Positions 9,025 to 18,543 of a stretch of DNA of 64,000 bases are shown here, piece after piece. The stretch covers positions 310,001 to 374,000 of the forward strand of contig JAUFOR010000004.1 in NCBI GenBank assembly GCA_040285745.1, read 5' to 3'. How positions within the stretch are numbered: position 1 is the first letter of the stretch; every line of letters starts with the position of its first letter. The DNA is from Barthelona sp. PCE. Taxonomy: Eukaryota; Metamonada: BaSk clade. The position numbers and the translations under genes are program-made. The notes beneath the pieces are model-generated. The model worked only from the letters and a program-made list of their open reading frames with translations, had not been told where the DNA came from and ran no database searches.

Positions 9025-9377
9025 GAAAGGGGGGATAAAATGAAATTAGGCAGAAATATAGAATCTTTCTGATTTTGCAATGTTGTGTGGTGGATTCATC
9101 ACAGTGTCCCGTGGTAGTGGAATTAAGTACTGAATTAATGTCTTTCAAGCTCGTCAAGATTATTATCCTCCAGTTAAATCGAAAAATCGCATTTTACAAT
9201 TCACAGCTATGATTTTTGAGTATAATTAAAGCTTCTTAATAAGCGAATAGCTCAAATGAAAGAAATGTGCAATACTAGTTACGCAGGTTTACACTCTTTA
9301 GTTATCTAACTTAGTTATCCCTGAAACAGAAATAAACACTATTCCAACATCACTTATTTTTATTTTATGAATATTCA
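9025..9377. other. Intergenic region, FAD synthase to ARPC5
   Basis: About 350 nt holding the FAD synthase promoter and the ARPC5 3' UTR; both genes read on the minus strand. A run of C followed by TTTCATG lies at the FAD synthase start. No other feature recognised. Confidence 0.4.
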
Positions 9378-9710
9378 CTATGAAAAGGCAAAACGAGTAA
9401 TAATACCTTCTCCACCGACTTTTACGATCTCATCATGCCATTTGTAAAGCACAGATGCGCTCACTGGGCACTTGTTTGTTGCAATTAATTCAAAACCAAA
9501 GTATATGAATCCTACCAATATGTGTAACTTGCCCATTTCAATATCTTCAACAATCGGACTGATGCGAGAACGCCCCTGCTTGAGAATGCTGAGGATAGAG
9601 ATGGTTAGATCTGTGCATTCCTCAAGACTGTGTGGTACAACTTCAGGTAGTAAAGAAATGAGGGCTTCTGAATATTTCTCCTGTGCTATCAGACTATTTA
9701 CGGCTGCCAT
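9378..9710 (-). CDS. Arp2/3 complex subunit ARPC5 (p16)
   Basis: The product is 110 residues, shorter than the usual 150 because the variable N-terminus is reduced. The C-terminal signature LYKWHDEIVKVGGEGIITRF aligns with the ARPC5 ending, where LLQWHEKALAAGGVGSIVR is typical. The preceding helices (LLPEVVPHSLEEC, ILSILKQGRSR, LVGFIYFGFEL) follow the ARPC5 pattern, including the YKGFE-like block. Arp2/3 nucleates branched actin at the plasma membrane or endocytic sites, and ARPC5 ties ARPC1 and ARPC4 into the complex. A CCCCTTTCACA element lies 24-34 nt upstream of the start. The gene is divergent from the giant TPR gene. Confidence 0.75.
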   Translation of the reverse strand: MAAVNSLIAQEKYSEALISLLPEVVPHSLEECTDLTISILSILKQGRSRISPIVEDIEMGKLHILVGFIYFGFELIATNKCPVSASVLYKWHDEIVKVGGEGIITRFAFS

Positions 9711-9733
9711 GGCTCAAAAAAACTGTATTAGTA

Positions 9734-9744
9734 TGTGAAAGGGG
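9734..9744 (-). promoter_or_regulatory. initiator-like element of ARPC5
   Basis: Minus-strand CCCCTTTCACA, 24-34 nt upstream of the ARPC5 ATG. It is one of the best matches to the window's recurring promoter motif. Confidence 0.4.
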
Positions 9745-9808
9745 TTGTTTTTTTATTATCACCCCTTATAATGCAAATAATACATTTATTTTAGGGCTAC
9801 ATTAGCAC

Positions 9809-12800
9809 ATGCCTCATTACACCAGGGAGATACGAAATTCACCACGTCTAAATATCACAGGACTTCAGCTTCCCGATATAAAAGCTTCATCTTTTGATGA
9901 GCTGCAGAAGAAACTCAACTTAAAGGTCAGAAAGATCGATGAGAACCTCAGTAGGCTTCCGGAAGTTAAGGGATTTATTGTACAACCTGCACCAAAAGAG
10001 GATTCTGAGAAATCAATTTCTGAACCTGAAGTAGAAGTAGTTAAATCGACTGACATCAACGACATATCCGATATAGACTTTAGTGATTCCATCACAGAGA
10101 CAGATTTCATGCATACAAGTCGCCCTAGTTCATATACTCATACCGAATATCCAGAATATGTTATGCATGTTCCAGAAGAACTAGATGCTATCCATGAGTT
10201 CTCAGAGTTCTCCACTGACATGCTTGGCGGGTCTTCAGAGCTATCCTCAGACGAATTGGTAGATGACGGCACTTTCCCGGGTTTGCCAAACAGTATGTCA
10301 CCAATGATAACCCCAGTCCCGATACATGCATATGACTCGGACCTTGAGAATGGCATCATCTTCGAGGACATCATCAATGAAGTGTCGGATCTAAGCGAAG
10401 ATGATATCAGACCAGTAGGAATACAAAGAGACTATCTGCATCATATCACACCCATGACGACCCCAGTTGTAACAAAGATCAGTGCGGCGCGCCTGTTTGA
10501 GGGGTACTGGAACACGCCAATGCAATACAAACGGATTAATAGAGAGATTGATCGTTTAAAGATTAGTTTGCAGGAGGAAGCAAAAGAGTATAAAATGGAT
10601 AACAGGATAGCATTGGGTGTGGTTGATCTGGCAAAGAGCTTCAATGCCGCGCAAAAGATTTCGAAACGAATTACCAAAGATGACCTTAGACTGAATGAAG
10701 CAAGTAAGTTTATAAAGGATTTCTTCAATAAGCGGAAGAAGGAGCGGAAGAAGCGTATTAGCCAACGGAAGAAGAGGTTTAGCGCTCCGATAAAGCAGAA
10801 CCAGCAGTTCGGTGGAGTTTCAGAGCGGAAAAGGCGGTTCTCAATAGAATCGACAACATCCCTTGCTTCAAACGCTACACAGGCTTCACAGGCACAATTT
10901 TCGGAGCTGGGCATCCCAACTATCATCCGCAATGATGGTTCTTTGATGCCTCTTTCCAACTTCACAAAATCGGGTAATACTGAAGGAGAGGGTGTTTTAG
11001 CTGATTTGGGTGTGATACCGGAACAACCACATAACCGTATATCACCTTTGCCCGGTTCAGACAGGCGGCAGAGTATGATGGTCAAGAGAGCTCACGAGCT
11101 CAAGAACGCAAACGATGAGAAATTTGAACAATTGTTAAAAAAAGTTTCAACAACTGGTTCTCAGCTTTCAGGCCTCTCTCGCTCGTCGTCGTCGACATCT
11201 GTACAAAGCAATACAACAAACACGACTGCTGATGAAGACGGGAACATATACTCTATTGGATCGATCAGAAATTTGCTCGGCGTACAAAAGAAGAAGGAAC
11301 GCCCTAAATCGACCCTCAACTATGATCTGGAAGAAGGGTCCTATGACTACACCAAAGAACTGGGTTTCTTCAGCGATAGTGATAGTGATGCACTGCGTGA
11401 ACTCCTAGAAGAGCAGGAAGCACAGCGTGAGCAGGAGGAGGAGATGCTTGAGGAGGAGGATATGGAAAGGAAGCAGGCTGAGTTGGCTAGAATTAAGGAT
11501 CTTATCGCTGCGGCCAAGGAGAAGATTGATTTCGCGAGTATTTTGCCTGAATACGACGAGGATACAGGGTATGGTGCCGAGAATATTGGATTTTTAAAGC
11601 ACTCAAAGGTTCAAATCACTCGACATGCCTTGCAAATCTTATCGACTGAGGTATCGTCATTGACCACTCCATCGGGTGATATTTTCCCGATGGTAGATGA
11701 GCGCACGTCGCTTGAGCGCGCATCCAAGCTTCCACGAATCAAGGGAGCAAAGAGAGCAGCGTGGGAACCCCCCATAAACGTCAAAAACTCGTTTAAACAG
11801 TGCATTAATCGCTCTCTCGTCGCCATGGGTCTTGAGTTTGACGACTTTGACTTCCTTGATGAGGATGGTAGCAAACATCTGGAGAGGTTATTTGAGTTGG
11901 CTGGTCGGTCAAACAGTCCCTTGCAATCGCCTTCGTCGCCACGTGGCGGGTTCACCACCTCAGACCTGTCAGATACACAGCTGGATCTTCCTCCAGTAAT
12001 GAACACTAACGATTTTCTGCAGTGGGAAGTTTTTACACACTTTATGCCTGGTGCTTTCCATGATGATATGATTGAGAGCACACTGCTCATTGCAAAACAG
12101 CAGCTTGACGATCGTATCATGAAATTTCGAAAATGTGAAATAGGGAGCAACAAAGGTAAGTCAAAACTACTTGTTCCTCTAACAACTGAAAATCACGGTA
12201 TCCTCACGGTTGCCCCCACGGTTTCCAACTCTGGTATGGCGACCCCAAGCATTTCACTGAGCCGTCATTCGTCTTTTGGTGATATTGATAGAATAGTGGA
12301 TAGATCATATAGTAGAAGCTCAAGCGGAACGCTGGAAATATCTATACCAAGTGGTAGCCGACCAACATCACCGTTTAATGGAAATGCGGGGTTGTCACAG
12401 TATTCAACAGCATTTTCAGACAATAGTAGCCGGTTGGAAGACTTTGATGACGACGATTACATTGAGTGTCTATCTGATTCGGAATACTATGAGCTGCGCA
12501 AACACGACTACTCTGTTAAGATTGATCGTATAGATGGACAAGTTAGCGTTGATTTTTCACTAAACTATAATCCTCAAATGGAGTTCTTGTATGATGACTG
12601 CGCTTTCCGCTCGCGTGTGAAAGGCATCATCATCAAGACGCTGCTTGAGGACCGTTGGACGAATAGACATTTTGCATTCATCAGTAACACGCTTGTCCAG
12701 ATCAATTTTAACGATCTTACACCTATGCAGCTTCAAATGTTCAACACGGGTGTATTCAGCCCCATCATATACCGTGCTCAGACTGGAAATGCTTTGTTCT

Positions 12801-15800
12801 TTCCACCACTAAAATTCAACGTGCTGCTACGGAGAAAAGGTATCATCCAAGCTGGAACACTTTTTGAGCACAAAGCAAAGGAGAAAACACCGTCTCGCGT
12901 TGTCTTACCACAGTTCTCTGTCCAGAAGCAGGCGTCGCTTGTTGTCATGCACTCTAATAGTGAGTTCGAAACTGACCAATCGTTTATGCAGAAGTTGAAG
13001 AGCTCAACTAACAGGCGCCTCAGCATCAGGCGCTCGTCAAATATTTTCGATACTCTCACAGACTTTTCATCTTCAGAATACTCGGGCCAGCCTCAACTAT
13101 CCAAGCTACAACGTCTCGCCCGCTCATCACGTGCCGACATAGACGATTGGGATTCCAATGAGATGGATCAGTACAGGACTGCTGCACTTAACTTTGGAAG
13201 CATTGGTTTGAAAGACCCTAAAGCATTGAACAGTGAGTATATCACACTGATTGAGCTGGGCCAATCTGCGTTTCAGTCAGGAGATTTCGTATTGGCGCTG
13301 CGGTACCTCATCCAATCTATTGGCAACGTTCCCGAACGTTGGGAGGGGTTCATGATCCGTGGTTCCTTGCTTTATTGTTTCAGTTTGCTTGACCATGCAC
13401 TCAGTGACTTCCAACTTGTTGCCGAGATGATATCACATATACTGGACGTGAAGAAGTTTGATCTGACAATGGCTGAGTCTCACAACCTCCGCATAAACCT
13501 GTCCGAGGCGTACTGGCGTATCTTCCAGATTAACAAGGAGAAACTTTCGGATAAAGAGCAAATTGACCTACTGAAATTTGTTTGCGGAACAAATATCAAA
13601 CATCATTGTGCACGAATGAACCTGATCAGGTTGTTTTCAAAAGCAGATATGATTAATAACGCCGTTGCACATGCCAAAGTAGGCATTGATAATAGCGATA
13701 ACGATCTGTTTATCAAACTTAATTATGCCATCGTGACCAGTATGTTTGTTAAATCCGACTATAACTTTTCACATCTGCTCAAGGTGTTCCGTTCGTTGTA
13801 CTATAATGTTCGAAAAGATATCAAAAAAAACTTCTTTGACAGATCAATGTATAATGGAGAATCTCTACTTCGAATCATGATGGCAATCAAGCTCATGGTC
13901 TTCCACACACAGGTGTGTCTCTCTAAAAGTATTTTTGAATTGAGTTTTGAGTTACTAAAAAGTATTTTTGATTTTATGGATTTTTTTAATTCTTTCATCA
14001 CCAAATATGAACGTGGAAAGGTTAAGTTCAAGCTGGAGGATGTCGTGTTTGAGAGCTTCAAGTGCAACTGGGAATCAATTATAGAGAAAGAAATCAAATT
14101 ATTCAATATATGTCATATTTTCTTTTCTTTCGCCAGTATCATGGCACAACAAGACGAAACAAAAACTCGCATCAAGCAGCAGGCATTCAAGGCTCACCAG
14201 GCAATGATAAACCTGAAAATTACTGACGCCCAGATGCACAAGATCATGACAGACAGTTTTTGCACACACCCTGTTCTATTTAGAAAGGATCAGCTCTGGA
14301 AGTATATATTCCAGGACCCGGACCTGGTCAGGTTCTTAGATACATTAAAGAAACCCTTGCCGCCTGCCGCGTTTGACCATCTGTTTTTAGTTGCAGACAA
14401 TAGTGTAGACCAAAGTATGGTTGCCTTGGTCAGGTCTATCATGGCTCTTTCTTCGTCCCTGATTATCTGTTATGGTGTTCGTGCATTACTGGATAGCGTC
14501 CGGTTTTTTTCAGGTTTTGCCTTCAACAAGAGCATTGCTGAAAATTTTGAATATCAACACAATATGTCAAGTATCACAGCGTCCTCTGAGGGGTCCTCTG
14601 ATTACGGCCATGGGATTTCGTTTTCGAGTCAGGCAGCGTCGGTCTCTGATTTTAACAAGTTGTTGGAAGAGACTATTGTTGAGAACTATGGTATTCCTGA
14701 TTCTCAGAATGAAGTTTTGAAGAGTACAATTTCCAATATGAACATATTTTCTATCCTTTCATGTGCTACAACACATTATCTACTGCGACAATTACGTAAG
14801 GCAAGTGCAAACTTATTTTCTATTCCCTTGAGCTCGTTTTTTGAGGACAAGGGTGCACATTTTGACCACTATCTACCTTCTTTGACACTTCCTGCTAGAA
14901 AATTCTTTCCTTCTGCTGAATTTCGAGAAATCGCTACGAAGTTGAGTAGTTCAGAAGAATACAGATTCCTTGGTAGTGTATTTTCAAGAATGCATGATCA
15001 TTTCGAACGATTTTTTAATCGTCTAATTTCATACGGTCAGCAAATCATTAATGAAGAAAGTATCCCGGATCCTTTACCCAATGAACTTCTTTTCTACCCT
15101 TATTCAATGTTGAAGCTCTCTTTACCGGACAAATTTGAATTTTATAATAACAATTTGCACATAATTCGGATGCCCTGGACATACAGTGTCTTTGCTGACT
15201 TTTACATTCGTAATCATGGTAATAACCACATTCAAAAGTGTCCAATTTCTAATGCTGAACGTCTAACTCGATTGCTCCCAGAGAATGGCATCTTATGGAT
15301 CATGCTTCTTCGACTACAAGCTCTAGATGGTCGTCAAGCTGCTCGTGAAAGTGAGGAGTCATTCACAAAATTCTTAACCAAAGTGGGATACATTCTTTTC
15401 ATTGTACTGAAGATCAAGACAACGACTGCACCTGACGAGAAGAGTGTACCAATTGAGGTGTTTAGTTATCTTCGACTGCGAACTATGGAACTCCTGCCTT
15501 ATCTTTTCACTGGGCAGCAGAAGAGGGCGCTTGATAGTGGCTCAGAAATGCTAAAATCCTTACTCAAATTCAGATCTTATTTTAAAGGAAAACAGAATGA
15601 TTTGTTCTATACGCTAATTTTTAAGATATGCAACCAGCTCGGACTGGCTGCCGCTGAGATCGGTGAATTCCAACGCGCTATCAAGTACTATGAGACCGCA
15701 TTGCGTTACTGTGGAAACCCATCTAAGTTTTTAAATATTGTCATCCGTGAATGTAGGTTGTTAATTGAAAGAAACGCCTTTGTTGAATGCCTAAACATCC

Positions 15801-18505
15801 TTCGGAAGCACCAGAAGCAGTTTTCAGGTGATATCCGATTCAAGTTCTTCAGGGCCTTGTGCTATTTCAAGCTTAAAGATTTTGAGGAGGCAAAAAAGTA
15901 TATCACATTGGTTTTGGAGCTTGCGCATGGCCCTACGCACAACCTCCTCGCAGATAACTCTGACTATGATCTTATGAAAACATGTTACAGTGTCTGCAAA
16001 TCCATCCAAGCGTACATCTACCTCATGGAGAATAAGATTGATCTAGCAAGTGTAGCAACCCTCAACTCGGTCAAGTTTGTCAATTGGACGACCCTGGACC
16101 TTCTGAGCGTCAAGTTCATGGCGCTGCAGTTTGAGATGTTCTTGAGATCACGTGCCTTTTACAAGCACTCAGCTTTGCTGCTCAAGAGCCTTTCACATGT
16201 GTACAGCAACATCAACGAGAGTAATTTCATGGAGGCGCGTCTGTTGAGACGCGTTTTGCTGTTGAGGACATCATCGTTTCTAACAACATTCAAAACGAGC
16301 TGCATGCTGAATTCATCCTATCTTAACTATTTTGACATTTTCAGTGACGGGAAGACGAAGAGCAGCAAAAGCATGGTGAAACAGGCCTCCATAACTAGCT
16401 TGAATATGATTGATCTTGCTGAAAAGATCGAGTTAGAGAATCAGCGCAACACAGTTAGTGTTAACTATTTTCAGAACAAGGATGTGATTGAGTGCATCCG
16501 CGACGAACTGTTGCAGTTGCTCCAGCTCCGTAAGAGGTTAGACTTTGAGGAGCACCATGATTGGATGATTGAGTTTAACCTAGTTTTGGTCTACGCTTTC
16601 AATAAGAATCATATACAGTCGTTTTCACACTGTATCAGGTTAATAGACCTCACTTTCTCCCCTTATGAGCGACAACGTGTTGTTGAGCTTCTGATATATC
16701 TTTGCATTTCGTTTTTCGAACACGTAAAAATGTTACCGAAGTATCAAAAGGAAATGCTGCGGGCGCTCAGGGATGTCTCTAAGCGGAGTATATACGTCCC
16801 TCACATCGATAACGGTCTTATTTCGTCTGCGTTTTTTGACATCTCGAAGTTCATTTCGACTGCCGATATACGTGTGTTACTGCGACTAGTGCAGCGGTTC
16901 TACATCATGGACCCAACAAACCCAATTGTTAACCAGCAGCTTGCTATTTTATTGCAATCCATGCAGAAGTATCAACTATCAAACACTTTTGCACGGTCGG
17001 CTGAGCTGGCACAATGTATAAGAATGGGACAATCACTCAAACAGCCCAAAAAGAAGAAGAAGAAAAGAGTGAAATCAAGCGCACCTTCTTCCGCTTCTTC
17101 ATCAAGATCAACCACCCCAAAAAGAAACGGTTTTCGTCGCAAATCACCCGGTATGGGTAACCGTCTGCCTTCTCGTCTTTTTAACGGTACACCCATCTAC
17201 AGGTTCCACTCCCCGGCTTCCATGACTTTTGGACGAAAATCTGGTGGCCGTCAACTGCAGTCTGCTGTTAAACGCGCCATCATCAAAAAAGAGGCAGAAC
17301 CTGCACGCACGAAGTTCATTAGAAGAAACAGTGCCGGCACCAAACCGAAGGCGAAGAAGAAAAGAAGTAGGCCAGCATATGTCCTTAAACCAAGTATCAC
17401 TGGATATGAGCTTATTCCATCGTTCGATATGGTCGTCAATAAGATCAGTATCAGTGCCAAGCACCTGGATCTGTTCCACTTGGCGCTATTTGCACATCGA
17501 ACTCAGAACATTTTAAGTGTTAAATTTTCTAGCGAGGCTCGTAAGGCGATCGAATTCAGCTCATTGTTGAAGTGTTATACGCTCCTCGCGTTGACGTCTG
17601 GTATCCAGCGTGGTTTCACGTCCATGCTGGGAACAACGACTGATAGCATTCACGAGTTAAAAGTGAAAAGAAGCAGGGTATTTGCATCAGCGATGGCTGC
17701 AGCCATTCAGTTCTTCCAATTTGGTGACATGAACGGGGCCATCGAGTGCTCTCTGGATTTATGGGAAAAACGGCGTACGTTTGGCGTTGATTTCCAACTC
17801 GTAGGGTACATTCTCATTGTTTTCTTCAATGCGGTCATTAGCTTACATCGTCGGCTCCACATAGCCAACAAACAGTCGTCGGAACTGACGAACAAGTTGG
17901 CATATACACATGAGTGCTTCGATAAAGGATTTCAGATGTTTGAGTTTTTCCTCATTGAATCAAGCGAACAAGCTCTCGTCATCAAACCTACATTGTTGTT
18001 GAACCTGTGGCACATGGTTGCGCTTGGAAATTTCTGCTTAGGGAATTATATTGAGGCTTATTCAGGGATGGCACAGATTGCAAAGGTAAAATTCGTCAAC
18101 CTTGGTTTTAAGCGTTTTCCATTTCACTTTTATCAGGCGGTAGCACATAACATGACCATTGTATCCACCATATTGCTAAAATCTAACTCATTAACACTGT
18201 TTAAGTACAACGTCAACCGTGGCTTCGTTGATTTGCGCGATGTCTCACTCATTCGTTTACTTGCAGGGCATGTAAGTGAGATATTGAAGGAGAATGCAAA
18301 TCGCAAGGGATTCAAAGGGGATATCGAGCGAATTATTAAAAAGGAGTACATTGAACTATTGGTGTTTTCGGATTTGCTGGATATCGAACTGGATACACAT
18401 AAAAAACCCATGGTTGTACTATCAAACCTTGGAATTAGACACAGAACATTGCAATTGTTGGAAGATTTGCATAAAAACAATGGCAAAAACAATCAAGAAA
18501 AGTAA
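9809..18505 (+). CDS. Giant TPR-containing protein, 2898 residues, unknown role
   Basis: A single intron-free 8.7-kb reading frame, the largest in the window. Residues 1-520 are acidic and Ser-rich, probably disordered. Around 530-570 there is a Glu/Gln/Lys coiled-coil stretch (EEQEAQREQEEEMLEEED). Helical-repeat units with TPR spacing occur near 1140-1300 (ALRYLIQSIGNVPERWEGFMIRG) and 1935-2050 (AAEIGEFQRAIKYYETALRYC; FRALCYFKLKDFEEAKKYI). A Lys/Ser-rich basic segment follows at about 2410-2540, then another helical region to the end. TPR arrays are scaffolds for protein complexes. Size and the presence of other flagellar genes nearby make an axonemal or basal-body scaffold possible, but nothing in the sequence proves it. 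No enzymatic motif was seen. Confidence 0.6.
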   Translation: MPHYTREIRNSPRLNITGLQLPDIKASSFDELQKKLNLKVRKIDENLSRLPEVKGFIVQPAPKEDSEKSISEPEVEVVKSTDINDISDIDFSDSITETDFMHTSRPSSYTHTEYPEYVMHVPEELDAIHEFSEFSTDMLGGSSELSSDELVDDGTFPGLPNSMSPMITPVPIHAYDSDLENGIIFEDIINEVSDLSEDDIRPVGIQRDYLHHITPMTTPVVTKISAARLFEGYWNTPMQYKRINREIDRLKISLQEEAKEYKMDNRIALGVVDLAKSFNAAQKISKRITKDDLRLNEASKFIKDFFNKRKKERKKRISQRKKRFSAPIKQNQQFGGVSERKRRFSIESTTSLASNATQASQAQFSELGIPTIIRNDGSLMPLSNFTKSGNTEGEGVLADLGVIPEQPHNRISPLPGSDRRQSMMVKRAHELKNANDEKFEQLLKKVSTTGSQLSGLSRSSSSTSVQSNTTNTTADEDGNIYSIGSIRNLLGVQKKKERPKSTLNYDLEEGSYDYTKELGFFSDSDSDALRELLEEQEAQREQEEEMLEEEDMERKQAELARIKDLIAAAKEKIDFASILPEYDEDTGYGAENIGFLKHSKVQITRHALQILSTEVSSLTTPSGDIFPMVDERTSLERASKLPRIKGAKRAAWEPPINVKNSFKQCINRSLVAMGLEFDDFDFLDEDGSKHLERLFELAGRSNSPLQSPSSPRGGFTTSDLSDTQLDLPPVMNTNDFLQWEVFTHFMPGAFHDDMIESTLLIAKQQLDDRIMKFRKCEIGSNKGKSKLLVPLTTENHGILTVAPTVSNSGMATPSISLSRHSSFGDIDRIVDRSYSRSSSGTLEISIPSGSRPTSPFNGNAGLSQYSTAFSDNSSRLEDFDDDDYIECLSDSEYYELRKHDYSVKIDRIDGQVSVDFSLNYNPQMEFLYDDCAFRSRVKGIIIKTLLEDRWTNRHFAFISNTLVQINFNDLTPMQLQMFNTGVFSPIIYRAQTGNALFFPPLKFNVLLRRKGIIQAGTLFEHKAKEKTPSRVVLPQFSVQKQASLVVMHSNSEFETDQSFMQKLKSSTNRRLSIRRSSNIFDTLTDFSSSEYSGQPQLSKLQRLARSSRADIDDWDSNEMDQYRTAALNFGSIGLKDPKALNSEYITLIELGQSAFQSGDFVLALRYLIQSIGNVPERWEGFMIRGSLLYCFSLLDHALSDFQLVAEMISHILDVKKFDLTMAESHNLRINLSEAYWRIFQINKEKLSDKEQIDLLKFVCGTNIKHHCARMNLIRLFSKADMINNAVAHAKVGIDNSDNDLFIKLNYAIVTSMFVKSDYNFSHLLKVFRSLYYNVRKDIKKNFFDRSMYNGESLLRIMMAIKLMVFHTQVCLSKSIFELSFELLKSIFDFMDFFNSFITKYERGKVKFKLEDVVFESFKCNWESIIEKEIKLFNICHIFFSFASIMAQQDETKTRIKQQAFKAHQAMINLKITDAQMHKIMTDSFCTHPVLFRKDQLWKYIFQDPDLVRFLDTLKKPLPPAAFDHLFLVADNSVDQSMVALVRSIMALSSSLIICYGVRALLDSVRFFSGFAFNKSIAENFEYQHNMSSITASSEGSSDYGHGISFSSQAASVSDFNKLLEETIVENYGIPDSQNEVLKSTISNMNIFSILSCATTHYLLRQLRKASANLFSIPLSSFFEDKGAHFDHYLPSLTLPARKFFPSAEFREIATKLSSSEEYRFLGSVFSRMHDHFERFFNRLISYGQQIINEESIPDPLPNELLFYPYSMLKLSLPDKFEFYNNNLHIIRMPWTYSVFADFYIRNHGNNHIQKCPISNAERLTRLLPENGILWIMLLRLQALDGRQAARESEESFTKFLTKVGYILFIVLKIKTTTAPDEKSVPIEVFSYLRLRTMELLPYLFTGQQKRALDSGSEMLKSLLKFRSYFKGKQNDLFYTLIFKICNQLGLAAAEIGEFQRAIKYYETALRYCGNPSKFLNIVIRECRLLIERNAFVECLNILRKHQKQFSGDIRFKFFRALCYFKLKDFEEAKKYITLVLELAHGPTHNLLADNSDYDLMKTCYSVCKSIQAYIYLMENKIDLASVATLNSVKFVNWTTLDLLSVKFMALQFEMFLRSRAFYKHSALLLKSLSHVYSNINESNFMEARLLRRVLLLRTSSFLTTFKTSCMLNSSYLNYFDIFSDGKTKSSKSMVKQASITSLNMIDLAEKIELENQRNTVSVNYFQNKDVIECIRDELLQLLQLRKRLDFEEHHDWMIEFNLVLVYAFNKNHIQSFSHCIRLIDLTFSPYERQRVVELLIYLCISFFEHVKMLPKYQKEMLRALRDVSKRSIYVPHIDNGLISSAFFDISKFISTADIRVLLRLVQRFYIMDPTNPIVNQQLAILLQSMQKYQLSNTFARSAELAQCIRMGQSLKQPKKKKKKRVKSSAPSSASSSRSTTPKRNGFRRKSPGMGNRLPSRLFNGTPIYRFHSPASMTFGRKSGGRQLQSAVKRAIIKKEAEPARTKFIRRNSAGTKPKAKKKRSRPAYVLKPSITGYELIPSFDMVVNKISISAKHLDLFHLALFAHRTQNILSVKFSSEARKAIEFSSLLKCYTLLALTSGIQRGFTSMLGTTTDSIHELKVKRSRVFASAMAAAIQFFQFGDMNGAIECSLDLWEKRRTFGVDFQLVGYILIVFFNAVISLHRRLHIANKQSSELTNKLAYTHECFDKGFQMFEFFLIESSEQALVIKPTLLLNLWHMVALGNFCLGNYIEAYSGMAQIAKVKFVNLGFKRFPFHFYQAVAHNMTIVSTILLKSNSLTLFKYNVNRGFVDLRDVSLIRLLAGHVSEILKENANRKGFKGDIERIIKKEYIELLVFSDLLDIELDTHKKPMVVLSNLGIRHRTLQLLEDLHKNNGKNNQEK

Positions 18506-18543
18506 ACATTAGTTTTATTCCTAGTACACTGACACAGATAATC

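Noticed and set aside
10441-11085. 214-aa minus-strand ORF
   Set aside because: Antisense to the giant TPR gene, no protein-like motif.
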